This document shows positions 8,576 through 18,679 of a stretch of DNA of 64,000 nucleotides, piece after piece. The notes beneath the pieces were generated by a model, which worked only from the letters and a program-made list of their open reading frames with translations, was not told the origin of the DNA and made no database searches. The stretch is from Acidobacteriota bacterium (GTDB taxonomy: Bacteria; Acidobacteriota; Blastocatellia; RBC074): the NCBI GenBank assembly GCA_016196035.1, contig JACPYM010000114.1:1-64000 (forward strand), given 5' to 3'. The first letter of the stretch is position 1; each line of letters starts with the position of its first letter. Both the position numbers and the translations under genes were made by a program.

Positions 8576-8998
8576 ATGACTGATACGGTTGACGCGAAAG
8601 TCCGAAGCTGGATTATGTCGAATGTCCCTCAGCGGCATACCAGCCCAGAGCGTCTCGTCAGATCATTTCTACATCAGCTTGGCTATCGGTTTCGTCTTCA
8701 TCGTCGTGACCTTCCAGGTAGCCCCGACATTGTGCTTCCCAAACACCGCATTGCGGTCTTCGTTCACGGATGCTTTTGGCATCAGCATCGTGGCTGCCGA
8801 AAGTCCCGTAGACCAACGAGCAATACGGATTACTGGAACCCAAAACTGGATGCGAATGTTGTACGAGACAAAAGAAAAATTCGTGAATTGAAAACTCTCG
8901 GCTGGCAAGTCGTTGTTGTTTGGGAGTGCGAAACGCAAAACCTCAAAACGCTATCTCGTAAATTCGCTATCCTGCCATTGTCAAAGTTCAATTCTTAA
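8576..8998 (+). CDS. vsr: Very short patch repair endonuclease (Vsr)
   Basis: A 140-residue Vsr endonuclease, which nicks 5' of the T in T:G mismatches produced when 5-methylcytosine deaminates. Family signatures are TSPERLVR, LPGSPDIVL with Asp51, and VFVHGCFWHQHRGC with His64, Trp68, His69, His71 and Cys74. The positions agree closely with the E. coli enzyme (Asp51, His64 and His69 there). The end contains GWQVVVVWECE. It starts 21 bases after the HEPN gene and is the partner expected for the C5 methylase. It marks the right end of the AT-rich island. Confidence 0.93.
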   Translation: MTDTVDAKVRSWIMSNVPQRHTSPERLVRSFLHQLGYRFRLHRRDLPGSPDIVLPKHRIAVFVHGCFWHQHRGCRKSRRPTSNTDYWNPKLDANVVRDKRKIRELKTLGWQVVVVWECETQNLKTLSRKFAILPLSKFNS

Positions 8999-9026
8999 CG
9001 CAGCTAAAGCGAGTACTCAATCATCG

Positions 9027-10553
9027 CTAAAACCGCTGCTGACTCCCCGGCAATAGCGCGTCGTGCGTTCCCAACGTCAGCCACGCCAGCGCAAAAATCA
9101 GCAACGGTGCCAACGCCCACGCCAACCAGAAAAAACGCCCGCGCGTCCACACTGCGTCTTCAGCATTACGCGGTTCGCCTTCCAGCACATCCGCAGGCGC
9201 GGGCAGCGCAATCGTCAGCCAGGTGCAGGCCAGCGCCGTCAGCCAGAAACTGACGTGTACCAGCAAGACGGCGCGCTCTTTCATCGTCGGGAAGGCTTGC
9301 GTGAAATCTACGGCAAGGAAAAACCAGAGCAGCGACAGATACAACGCTTGCACGCGCGGGAAGGGAGCGGCGGGAATGAGGGGCAAGGCTCCGGCGCGAT
9401 AGCGGCGCAGCGCGGCGATGACCAGCAGCGTCAACAACACGGCGATCAGTGCGAACCAGCGCGCGGGCGTGAGGCCGAAGAGCGGGTCGCCGAGGTGTCC
9501 ATCGGCGACCCAACGCGAGACGTTGCGGGGGAAGTTTTCCCAGGGGATCACCACCAGCAAAAACAACAGTGCAGCGTCGTGCGAGCAGCCTTTGGTGGCG
9601 TCCTCTTCAGGCGGAGCCAGGTTGAGCGAGGCGAGGCGCGCGAGGCCGAGGGCGACGCCCGCGCCCATCAGCAGGCCGAAAAGCTGCTCCATCCATTTCC
9701 AGTAACCCAGCCCTTGCAAGGCCGGGAAGCGTCCGATGAGGCCCCAGTTGGCGCGGCCCAGCATCTGCACGAAAGCGCCGATGGCAAAACCCGCGCCGCC
9801 CGCCAGTGCGCCATACGCGACGAGCGAAAGGGCTGCGCGCTGATGAGTGCGCCAGAGATAAAGGCAGAGCGCGGCGCAAAGGCCCACGCAACCGGCCCAG
9901 TTGTCGCTGCGTGGCGGCGTCATGCGCAAGTGGAGCGTGACGGTCAGCAGGCCGAAGCCGATCAACCAGCCGGCGGCCAATGTGATGATGAAACGGCAAG
10001 CGGCGCGTGCTTTTGGTATGAGTGCGGCGCATATAGCAGCGATCAGCAAGGCCGAACTCGCGGCAACCCAGTCGGTGTCGTAAGGGTTCCAGCGCGCTTC
10101 GAGCCACGCGGTCGCGCCGCTGAAATCGAGCAGCTTCCAGACGGCATAGACGGCGAGCAGCGGCGCTACGATAGCGTCGAGTTCCGTGCGGCGCAGCGTC
10201 AAACTCAAGCCCAAAATCCCTGCGCCGACCGCGCCCCACAGCGCGCCGATGACGAACAGGTTGGCGTAGCCATACAGCACATTCGCCCACGCAGAATCAG
10301 CCGTGTAGCCAATCACGATGCCGTAACTCATCTGTCCGCCGAACGCCCAGCCGATGGCACATGCCGCGGCGATAGTCAGAGCGCGACTGAGCCAATCGGC
10401 GCGCCCGGCGGCCAGACACAGCGCCAGCCCCAGCAACGCGCCGGGCATCATGGCGCCCGCTTCGTGACCGTAATCGCCGCGCAGGCCCCAGCCGACCGAC
10501 ATCGAAAGCGCGGCCAGCACGGCAAGACGAAGGGTTGAAATTGTGTGTGGCAT
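9027..10553 (-). CDS. Polytopic membrane protein, unknown function
   Basis: A 508-residue inner-membrane protein with roughly 12-14 hydrophobic segments. I do not recognise the family. The N-terminus carries a glycine-rich motif in the first membrane segments (GWGLRGDYGHEAGAMMPGA) and a similar one at about residue 70 (GWAFGGQMSYG), hinting at an internal repeat. A soluble loop lies near residues 320-360. It lacks the charge pattern of a signal-transduction protein and has no ATP-binding motif; a carrier or acyltransferase-like protein is possible. The gene is host-like in base composition and is convergent with the vsr gene (28 bases apart). Confidence 0.7.
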   Translation of the reverse strand: MPHTISTLRLAVLAALSMSVGWGLRGDYGHEAGAMMPGALLGLALCLAAGRADWLSRALTIAAACAIGWAFGGQMSYGIVIGYTADSAWANVLYGYANLFVIGALWGAVGAGILGLSLTLRRTELDAIVAPLLAVYAVWKLLDFSGATAWLEARWNPYDTDWVAASSALLIAAICAALIPKARAACRFIITLAAGWLIGFGLLTVTLHLRMTPPRSDNWAGCVGLCAALCLYLWRTHQRAALSLVAYGALAGGAGFAIGAFVQMLGRANWGLIGRFPALQGLGYWKWMEQLFGLLMGAGVALGLARLASLNLAPPEEDATKGCSHDAALLFLLVVIPWENFPRNVSRWVADGHLGDPLFGLTPARWFALIAVLLTLLVIAALRRYRAGALPLIPAAPFPRVQALYLSLLWFFLAVDFTQAFPTMKERAVLLVHVSFWLTALACTWLTIALPAPADVLEGEPRNAEDAVWTRGRFFWLAWALAPLLIFALAWLTLGTHDALLPGSQQRF

Positions 10554-10606
10554 AGGGGCGCAAGATAAAGCAATCCGCCGCGCTGCGATAGAGCGTCGCG
10601 GGCAAT

Positions 10607-10666
10607 GGAGTTCAGGCTTCAGCCTGTGTTCGTGATCTCCAAAACGGGCTGAAGCCTGAACCCCAT
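10607..10666. repeat. Hairpin with ggcttcagcc arms
   Basis: An inverted repeat with arms gttcaggcttcagcc and its complement ggctgaagcctgaac, separated by about 22 bases. It lies upstream of the membrane-protein gene. No second copy was noticed in this window. Confidence 0.65.
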
Positions 10667-10699
10667 GCTCTTTTGCGTAAGTCCTAATTCGAAGCAGTG

Positions 10700-10881
10700 T
10701 TCAGACCGCAGAAAATTTTCGTTGCTGTAAATTTTTCGGTGACAATGTAGGGGCAGACCTGGGTGTTGCCCCGGTGGCAGCAGATGGCATCAAAGGCCGC
10801 AAAAGCGACCGGGGCAGACACCCAGGTCTGCCCCTACATTGTCATCACCGGATTTTTTTACAGGAAGAAATTTTCTGCGGC
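10700..10881. repeat. Long imperfect palindrome, family I copy 1
   Basis: Inner arms at about 10741-10775 and 10815-10845 match almost perfectly (gacaatgtaggggcagacct and its complement, with further bases). Outer A/T-rich arms, cgcagaaaattttc near 10700 and gaaattttctgcgg near 10867, extend the pairing with gaps to about 180 bases in all. The acctgggtg core resembles the element at 28793-28917. It may be a non-autonomous element. Confidence 0.7.
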
Positions 10882-11041
10882 GCAAATCCTGGCGGTTTTT
10901 CGCACCGTCGAACAGGTCAGCCGTCTGACCGACCACCTGATTGCTGGCAACGCCGCCGCTACGCTGCCACAAACGGCGCGGGCATTGTTGCTGGAATTGG
11001 CGCGCCTTGAAGCCGCCTTGACCGCGCTCGAAGAGAATTGA
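10763..11041 (+). other. Possible gene remnant overlapping the palindrome
   Basis: An open stretch of 92 codons whose first third lies inside the long palindrome. The remainder (FSAAQILAVFRTVEQ, then TARALLLELARLEAAL) looks like a helical protein end. There is no convincing ribosome-binding site. It may be the tail of a gene whose front was replaced by the repeat. I do not recognise it. Confidence 0.25.
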
Positions 11042-11169
11042 AATAACTGGCGACAGTAGCGCAAGTGTGCCGGGGTTGCGGCGGTCTCTTGAATCATTGC
11101 TTGCCGGGAACAACGCAACCTCGGCAGGGTCGCGCTACCTTTTCACAGGAGGCTCTATGAAACACCGGC

Positions 11170-11352
11170 ATGAAAAATACGAAGCTTTATGAAAGTGTGG
11201 CGCTACAATTCAGCGCGGAGTTTTTCAACCTGACGAACACCGCGCGCTTTGCGCCGCCGAATACGACGTTCGGCAGCGCGGCCTTTGGACAGGTCAGAGC
11301 GCAATCGAATCAACCGCGCGTCGTGCAATTCGCACTGAAGTTAATTTATTGA
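11170..11352 (+). pseudogene. C-terminal stub of a TonB-dependent receptor
   Basis: About 60 codons that match the end of the two full receptors in this window: a beta-strand AEFFNLTNTARF, then GFGQV-type spacing and a final VVQFALKLIY. The receptor at 57281 ends with a very similar strand pair and IIQFALKFYF. The rest of the barrel, plug and signal peptide are missing, so this is a deletion remnant. Just upstream, AGGAGG stands before a different ATG (11157), which suggests that a 5' gene start was joined to the receptor tail by deletion. Confidence 0.75.
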
Positions 11353-11361
11353 GGCAATGCG

Positions 11362-11463
11362 GAGAGTACGGAACAGACGGAAATAACGGAACACACGGAA
11401 TTGGCTCAACGCTCTTATCGTTTTCCGTCTCTTCCGTTATTTCCGTCTGTTCCGTATTCTCTC
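11362..11463. repeat. Palindromic repeat, family A copy 1
   Basis: An inverted repeat built from ggaacagacggaaataacgg units on the left and their complement on the right, about 40-base arms around a short loop. Copies are at 25284-25391, 37481-37600 and 60574-60674. This one separates the receptor stub from the first sulfatase and ends about 25 bases before its ATG. Confidence 0.85.
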
Positions 11464-11488
11464 TTCCTGCTTTGCTTTTGAGACCACT

Positions 11489-12895
11489 ATGAAAACGATC
11501 ACTCGTCATCTCATTGCCTTACTCTTCCTTACTTCGCTCGCCTACGCACAGGCCAGTCAACGTCCGCAAAATTTCGTAATCATCCTTTGCGATGATCTGG
11601 GCTACGGCGATGTGGGCAGCTTTGGCAACCCGACGATTCGCACACCGCAGCTCGACCGCATGGCGGCGGAAGGCCAACGCTGGACGAGCTTTTATGTGGC
11701 GGATTCGGTTTGCACGCCGAGCCGCGCTGGGTTGCTGACGGGACGCTTGCCGATTCGTACCGGCATGTTTTCCGACACGCGCCGGGTGTTGTTTCCTGAT
11801 TCGGCGGGAGGCTTGCCCGCCAGCGAAATCACGATTGCCGAATTGCTCAAACCGCGCGGCTATGCAACCGCAGCCATCGGCAAATGGCATCTCGGCTGGC
11901 AGCCGGAATACCTGCCCACGAAGCAGGGTTTCGATTCGTATTTCGGCATTCCGTACTCGAACGACATGGACGCCACGTTCAAATTCAGCACGCGCGATGA
12001 ATACATCCGCTTCATGAAAAATCCGCAGCGCGAATACTGGAACGTGCCGCTGCAACGCAACGCAACGATTCTGGAACGCCCGGCGGATCAAACGACGATC
12101 ACGAGACGCTACACCGACGAAGCGCTCAAATTCATCAACGCGAACAAGCACAAACCCTTCTTCCTATACCTCGCGCATTCGATGCCGCACATGCCGCTGT
12201 TCCGCTCAAAAGACTTCGAGCACAAGAGCGCACGCGGCTTGTACGGCGATGTGATCGAAGAGTTGGACGCCAACGTCGGGCGTGTGCTGGACACGTTGCG
12301 GCAATTGAAACTCGACCGTAACACGCTGGTCGTTTTCACCAGCGACAACGGGCCGTGGGCCTTGTTTGATGAGCAAGGCGGTTCCGCCGGATTGTTGCGC
12401 GGCGCAAAAGGCGGCACGTATGAGGGCGGGATGCGCGAACCGACAATCTTCTGGCAACCCGGCACGATCAAACCCGGTGTCGTAACGGATATCGGCTCGA
12501 CCCTGGATTTGCTGCCGACGTTTTGCAATTTGGCCGGAGCACAAGCGCCGACGGAGCGCGTGCTGGATGGTTACGATCTCAGCGCGCCCCTGCTCGGCAA
12601 AGGTCGCAGCCCGCGCCAGACGATGTTTTATTGGCGTGGCTCAAAGCTGTATGCCGTGCGACACGGCGCGTTCAAAGCGCATTTCATCACGCAATCGGAA
12701 TACGGCGGCGAAGCGGCGGTGACGCACGACACGCCGGAGCTTTACAACCTCGACCAGGACCCGTCGGAAAAATGGGACATCGCGGCAAAACATCCGGAGG
12801 TGATTGCCGAAATCCGCCGCCTGGCCGAAGCGCATAAACAGGCGATTCCGCCGGTTGAAAACCATCTCGATAAACGCATCACCGCAACCCGCTAA
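11489..12895 (+). CDS. Exported sulfatase
   Basis: A 468-residue type I sulfatase (alkaline-phosphatase superfamily) that cleaves sulfate esters, most likely from a sulfated glycan outside the cytoplasm. It has a signal peptide (residues 1-20, ending AYA), the metal-binding start FVIILCDDLGYGD, and the formylglycine site CTPSR with Cys75, which needs a maturase encoded elsewhere. GKWHLGW and FTSDNGP complete the active site. It is followed after 2 bases by a second sulfatase, so the two form one transcription unit. The substrate is unknown; the pair suggests sequential desulfation. Confidence 0.92.
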   Translation: MKTITRHLIALLFLTSLAYAQASQRPQNFVIILCDDLGYGDVGSFGNPTIRTPQLDRMAAEGQRWTSFYVADSVCTPSRAGLLTGRLPIRTGMFSDTRRVLFPDSAGGLPASEITIAELLKPRGYATAAIGKWHLGWQPEYLPTKQGFDSYFGIPYSNDMDATFKFSTRDEYIRFMKNPQREYWNVPLQRNATILERPADQTTITRRYTDEALKFINANKHKPFFLYLAHSMPHMPLFRSKDFEHKSARGLYGDVIEELDANVGRVLDTLRQLKLDRNTLVVFTSDNGPWALFDEQGGSAGLLRGAKGGTYEGGMREPTIFWQPGTIKPGVVTDIGSTLDLLPTFCNLAGAQAPTERVLDGYDLSAPLLGKGRSPRQTMFYWRGSKLYAVRHGAFKAHFITQSEYGGEAAVTHDTPELYNLDQDPSEKWDIAAKHPEVIAEIRRLAEAHKQAIPPVENHLDKRITATR

Positions 12896-12897
12896 CT

Positions 12898-14226
12898 ATG
12901 GAAACCATCCTGCGCACCTATTTTGTCTTGTTGGTGGTCTTGCCGCTTTCCGTCTTTGCGCAACCCTCATTCGCGCAAGCGAGGCGCAAGCCCAACGTCA
13001 TCTTCATTCTCGTGGACGACATGGGTTATGCCGATTTGAGCAGCTTCGGTTCCAAAGACATTCGCACGCCCAACATTGACCGGCTGGCGAAAGAAGGCAT
13101 CAAGTTCACGCAAGCCTATTCCAACGGCCCCGTTTGCACGCCGACGCGCGCGGCCTTCATCACCGGACGCTATCAGCAACGGGTCGGCTTGGAATGGGCA
13201 ATCAACGCGAATGAGAAAGACCCCGGCTTGCCCGTCGAAGAAACATCTGTCGCGCGGATGCTGAAAAACAACGGCTATGCGACGGCGCTGCTGGGCAAAT
13301 GGCATCTCGGTTCAAAGCCGGAATTTCTGCCAACGCGGCACGGCTTCGACGAGTTTTTCGGCATCACGGGCGGCAATGCCGATATGTATTCCCACCGCGA
13401 CCTGCCAGGCGCAACCGTGTTGTATGAAGGTGAAAACCCAACCGAAGTCGCGGGCTATCTCACCGAACATCTCGCACGGCGTTCGGTGGATTTCATCAAG
13501 CGGCAAAAAAACCAACCGTTCTTTTTGTACCTTGCCTTCAATGCCGTGCATTGGCCGTTTCAGCGCCCGAATCGCCCCGACACCGTGCGCACGCGCGAAA
13601 CCTGGCTGGACGGCACGCGCGCCGATTACATCGCCATGATGCAAAGCGTGGACGCCGCCGTCGGACAAGTCCTGAATACGCTCGATCAACAAGGAAGCGC
13701 CAAAGATACGCTCGTCATTTTCACCAGCGATAACGGCGGCGAGCGACTGTCGGATGTGAGGCCGTATTTCAATACCAAAGGCACGCTGTGGGAAGGCGGC
13801 ATTCACGTGCCGGGACTGGCGCGCTGGCCCGCCGCGCTGCCCAAAGGCAAAGTGTCGCAGCAAACCGCCATCACGATGGATTGGACAGCCACGATCCTGG
13901 CTGCCGCAGGCGTCAAACCAGAACGCCAACTCGACGGCATTAACCTGCTGCCGATATTGCAAGGCCAACAGCCAGAGCAGGAGCGCACGCTGTGCTGGCG
14001 CATTGATCGCGCGGGCTTTCGGCAACAGGCGATCCGCTCCGGCAAATGGAAACTGGTCACGCAACCGACCAGCGTGGATTTGCTGCTTTTCGACCTCGAC
14101 CATGACCCCGGCGAGCGGCGCAATTTGTTTTACGAACAGCAGGACAAAGCGAAAGCCTTGCGCGTGAAGCTGGCGGAATGGGACAAGGAAATGAATCAGA
14201 GCAAGCCGCGTTTCAGTGTAAAGTGA
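12898..14226 (+). CDS. Exported sulfatase
   Basis: A 442-residue type I sulfatase, related to but clearly distinct from its upstream neighbour. Signal peptide at residues 1-26 (VVLPLSVFAQPSFAQ), then NVIFILVDDMGYAD, the formylglycine motif CTPTR with Cys80, GKWHLGS near 140 and FTSDNGGE near 275. Thr in place of Ser in the C-x-P-S/T-R motif is common in this family. Its ATG begins 2 bases after the previous stop, indicating translational coupling. A nuclease-like gene starts 4 bases downstream. Confidence 0.92.
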   Translation: METILRTYFVLLVVLPLSVFAQPSFAQARRKPNVIFILVDDMGYADLSSFGSKDIRTPNIDRLAKEGIKFTQAYSNGPVCTPTRAAFITGRYQQRVGLEWAINANEKDPGLPVEETSVARMLKNNGYATALLGKWHLGSKPEFLPTRHGFDEFFGITGGNADMYSHRDLPGATVLYEGENPTEVAGYLTEHLARRSVDFIKRQKNQPFFLYLAFNAVHWPFQRPNRPDTVRTRETWLDGTRADYIAMMQSVDAAVGQVLNTLDQQGSAKDTLVIFTSDNGGERLSDVRPYFNTKGTLWEGGIHVPGLARWPAALPKGKVSQQTAITMDWTATILAAAGVKPERQLDGINLLPILQGQQPEQERTLCWRIDRAGFRQQAIRSGKWKLVTQPTSVDLLLFDLDHDPGERRNLFYEQQDKAKALRVKLAEWDKEMNQSKPRFSVK

Positions 14227-14230
14227 CCGC

Positions 14231-14893
14231 ATGAGGTTTCTTGATTGGGCAATGGAAATTTCAAGCTTGGTCCGAGTGGATTACAACGCTTTGGTCGCTG
14301 ACATTCTGAATGAAGTTGGCGACTGCCCGCTACAGGAACTGATTGACATCTTGAAACAGGAACTTCCCTACATCTGGCGCGACTGTTACAAGGAAATGAT
14401 GCCGCGGCAAATGAATATCACCCAGATGCAGTATGAGCAGTTCAATTACATCTTCGATTGGCACACCAGCAGCGAGCCGATTGTTCAAACACCCTTCCTT
14501 CCCATTTCTGAGGCCAGACTTGTTGCCGTGCTCGGTCAATCCCAGCCCCAAAAGACCAGGCGTGATGATTTTCGGCTGCGGGGATGGGCGGGGAAAACTG
14601 GCGACAGTTTCGGCAACCGGTGGGACAAGGGGCACTTTATTGCCCACTCTATCGGCGGGGTGGTGGACGGTTTGGAAATCAACGTCTTTGTCCAGCGGCG
14701 AGATTTCAATCGCGGGTGGTCGGAAGCTGGGAAACGCTATCGAGCGATGGAGCGCTTCTGCGCTTCACAGCCTGGCACATTTTGCTTCAGTCGCCCCATT
14801 TACACTGACCAGATGGCCCGTCCTTCTTTCCTGGAATTCGGATTGCTGAAACCGGATCGTGAATTTCTGGTGGAATGTTTCGATAACCGTTGA
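14231..14893 (+). CDS. DNA/RNA non-specific endonuclease-like protein
   Basis: A 220-residue protein whose second half resembles the beta-beta-alpha metal nucleases of the NucA/polymorphic-toxin type. It has a DKGHFIAHSIGG block (candidate catalytic His about 137), followed by NVFVQRRDFNRGW with the Asn that would hold the metal. The first 100 residues are helical and unrecognised. No signal peptide is visible. It starts 4 bases after the second sulfatase but has lower GC and unrelated content, so it may be an insertion carried by that operon. The alternatives are a toxin without visible immunity gene or a housekeeping nuclease. An internal ATG at 14252 is also possible. Confidence 0.6.
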   Translation: MRFLDWAMEISSLVRVDYNALVADILNEVGDCPLQELIDILKQELPYIWRDCYKEMMPRQMNITQMQYEQFNYIFDWHTSSEPIVQTPFLPISEARLVAVLGQSQPQKTRRDDFRLRGWAGKTGDSFGNRWDKGHFIAHSIGGVVDGLEINVFVQRRDFNRGWSEAGKRYRAMERFCASQPGTFCFSRPIYTDQMARPSFLEFGLLKPDREFLVECFDNR

Positions 14894-14907
14894 GAGTCCC
14901 CTAAACA

Positions 14908-16845
14908 TCAATGTCGCGGCCCATACACCGGTGGCGGCTGGCCCACTTCCAGCGCGCCCAAATCCGGCGCTTTGCCCGTAAAAGCATCATTCAGATTCGG
15001 CAGCCTGCAACCGGCATCCACCGCCTTACCGTTCGGCTTCAAACTAAAATCCATGTCGCCAATCTCATAGACCTTGTGCGGCTGCGTGGGATCGGGCGGG
15101 CGCACGTTTTTGAAGATGTCGTAATCCACCAGCACGCCATGCGCCTCCTGGCCTGTCGCGCGTTGGAAGTCAGCCAGCGTGCGGAAGTTTTGCGAGCCTA
15201 CTGTCGTCAGCGCGTAATCACGCAGCACGCCCGCCGCAGGCGCTTGCCAAACAATCTGCGGTTTGTCGCTCGCGTTCAGCCGCCAGCCGTTGTAATCGAA
15301 CGAGGTGTAGGCCGTATACGTCAGGCTGCCCAACACCGGCTTGTCAGGATGATTGGTGCCGATGAACAGATTGTTGCGATAGTGCGAATTGGAGTAGCCG
15401 CGCACGTTGCTGTTTTCGGCGATGAAGGTGTTGTGATAAACGAGCACGCCTGACGGGTTCGCGCCGCCGGTTTTGATCGCGCCGCCTCCCACAGTGATGG
15501 GCGCCACGTTGTAAAGGATGTTGCGATAGAAATAGGCCGGGCCGCCGAAGACGGGTTGGCCGCTCAAGCCATGCTGCGCCGCATTGAAGCCGCGATTGCG
15601 GGCCACGCGGATGTTGTGCACGCCGCCGTCGGTCTCGATAAAATCATCCGCCATCAAGTGAATGTCGTTGTTGTAAATGTCTATCGCGACGGCTTGCTGA
15701 TCTTGCGCTTCAGGCGGGATGCCGTAGGTGCTGATGCATACGCCGTCGTGAAAATAGGCAATGTAGTTGTGACAGATGACGTGCCCCTGCCCGTAGACTT
15801 TGATGGCGTAATACGATTTCAACTGCGCCGGTTTGTATTTGCCGAAGTTTGACCAGCCGATGAGGCGGTTGCGGTCGTCGCGGCCTAGCACGACATTGTC
15901 GGCGATATAGAAATTCTTCGAGCCACCGTATTCGTTCATCAGCGCGACGCCTACGTCTTCGATGCGGCAATTGCGCACGACCAGGCCGCTGTTTCCCAAC
16001 ACATCTTTGAGGCCGGAATAAAACGCCACATCTGTATTGCGAATCGTGAGATTCTCAAAGTAGTTGTAATCCGCCGCCATCACATCGAATAGGCGAAAGC
16101 AGCCATTGCCGTCAAAAATCGCTTCGCCATCGCCCGCGCCTTTAATGACGATGGGTTTGTCGGGCGTGCCGTCGCGCGTGAGGACATACGCGCCGTCAAA
16201 AGGAATCCCATACGGAGTGACGTAATCGAGCCGGTCGGCTTTGTACAAGCCCGCGTGCACCAGAATCACATCGCCCGGTTGCACAGGCCGCGTATGCACG
16301 ACGTCCCAATCACCGAGGCCGGGGCCGTAATAGGCTTCTTTCAGCCCTTTGAACGAAGGCTCTTGTTTCGGGCCGTCGTAATCGGGCGGATAAACGTGCA
16401 GCGTGCGTCCGCCGGCATAAATCTTCGGTGTGCCGCGTGTCGTGACAGAAACCTGTTGTGCGGCCTTGCCATTCACGCCGTCAGGGTCGCTCAGCGTGAA
16501 GCGGCATTCATACGTCGTGGCTTCTTCAACATCGAGGATGCTGCCCGCGAACAGGCGCGGCGTCCAGTATTCAAGGAACTCGCGCGCGCGCCAGACTTTT
16601 TCATCGCCGAGGCGCAAGAGCGGCATTGCTTCGCGCCATTGGGTTTCGCCCGCTTTACGATAATGCACGGCGACAGTGGCGTTGCGGTTGTCGTCGCCGC
16701 TGATCTTCCATTCAAAGCCCAGGTTGTGCAGGGTGGCGGGTTCGACGATGAATTCACCCGCCGTGACGGCGTTGTTGGATTGCGCCAGCAAGGGGGCGAC
16801 GCACAACAACAGGCCGACGGCTACACGTTTGATTGTCGTGAGCAT
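14908..16845 (-). CDS. Secreted right-handed beta-helix protein
   Basis: A 645-residue exported protein with a signal peptide (GLLLCVAPLLAQ) and a central parallel beta-helix (about residues 180-520), recognised from repeated Asn-rich turns such as NYFENLTIRNTDV, GLVVRNCRIEDVGV and NFYIADNVVLG. This fold is typical of polysaccharide lyases and carbohydrate-binding surface proteins. A fibronectin-like N-terminal domain precedes it (residues 25-135). The C-terminal part with VDAGCRLPNLND and APDLGALEVG is a common ending in this group. No catalytic residues can be assigned with confidence. It is convergent with the nuclease-like gene. Confidence 0.8.
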   Translation of the reverse strand: MLTTIKRVAVGLLLCVAPLLAQSNNAVTAGEFIVEPATLHNLGFEWKISGDDNRNATVAVHYRKAGETQWREAMPLLRLGDEKVWRAREFLEYWTPRLFAGSILDVEEATTYECRFTLSDPDGVNGKAAQQVSVTTRGTPKIYAGGRTLHVYPPDYDGPKQEPSFKGLKEAYYGPGLGDWDVVHTRPVQPGDVILVHAGLYKADRLDYVTPYGIPFDGAYVLTRDGTPDKPIVIKGAGDGEAIFDGNGCFRLFDVMAADYNYFENLTIRNTDVAFYSGLKDVLGNSGLVVRNCRIEDVGVALMNEYGGSKNFYIADNVVLGRDDRNRLIGWSNFGKYKPAQLKSYYAIKVYGQGHVICHNYIAYFHDGVCISTYGIPPEAQDQQAVAIDIYNNDIHLMADDFIETDGGVHNIRVARNRGFNAAQHGLSGQPVFGGPAYFYRNILYNVAPITVGGGAIKTGGANPSGVLVYHNTFIAENSNVRGYSNSHYRNNLFIGTNHPDKPVLGSLTYTAYTSFDYNGWRLNASDKPQIVWQAPAAGVLRDYALTTVGSQNFRTLADFQRATGQEAHGVLVDYDIFKNVRPPDPTQPHKVYEIGDMDFSLKPNGKAVDAGCRLPNLNDAFTGKAPDLGALEVGQPPPVYGPRH

Positions 16846-16864
16846 TCTCTATGTCACCTCTCAT

Positions 16865-17065
16865 TACAGCAGGGTTTATGCATCAGCCCGCGAACGCGGG
16901 CGACAGCATAAAGCCCAGGGCGTGGCAATCGCATTGAGGCATAAGCCCACGAAGTGGGCGACAGCGCACGCCCTGCCGCCCGGTTCACAGGCTTAAAATC
17001 TATCGTGCTTTTTACCCAGGGTCGCGGCTGCGCCTTCACCCTGGGCTACATTCTGTCACCCGCTG
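16865..17065. repeat. GC-rich hairpin cluster, family C copy 1
   Basis: A run of short hairpins: gcccgcgaacgcgggc, gcccacgaagtgggc, acccgctgcgcgggt, and a long-range pair cccagggc/gccctggg-type. The same style of element (short perfect stems flanking a gggcgttgccc-type stem) recurs at 30365-30567, 39470-39662 and 54823-55012. It fills the gap between the beta-helix gene and the DUF1501 gene. Confidence 0.65.
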
Positions 17066-17095
17066 CGCGGGTTCAATACGGAAATTTTTCTTGCT

Positions 17096-18532
<1,437 letters not shown>

Positions 18533-18554
18533 AGTTCAACTCGGCTACCAGCCT

Positions 18555-18650
18555 ACCTGATTCCTGATTCCCGGTTCCTGACTCCTGATTACCGAACCTG
18601 GTCATATTTTCCCCGTTCAGGAATCAGGAATCGGGAATCAGGAATCAGCG
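18555..18650. repeat. Palindromic repeat, family G copy 1
   Basis: Left arm of repeated cctgattcc units and right arm of their complement (ggaatcaggaatcgggaat), about 35 bases each around a ~28-base loop. It lies between the DUF1553 and DUF1501 genes, so it would be transcribed with them. A related copy is at 36519-36606. Confidence 0.8.
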
Positions 18651-18679
18651 CATTAGCAGCGGTATTGGCCCGTCATTCC

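Noticed and set aside
9063-10538. A 491-codon open frame opposite the membrane protein
   Set aside because: Composition is dominated by Arg and Gln, as expected from antisense of a GC-rich membrane gene.
10600-11160. Insertion sequence
   Set aside because: Long inverted repeats are present but no transposase or target duplication could be found.
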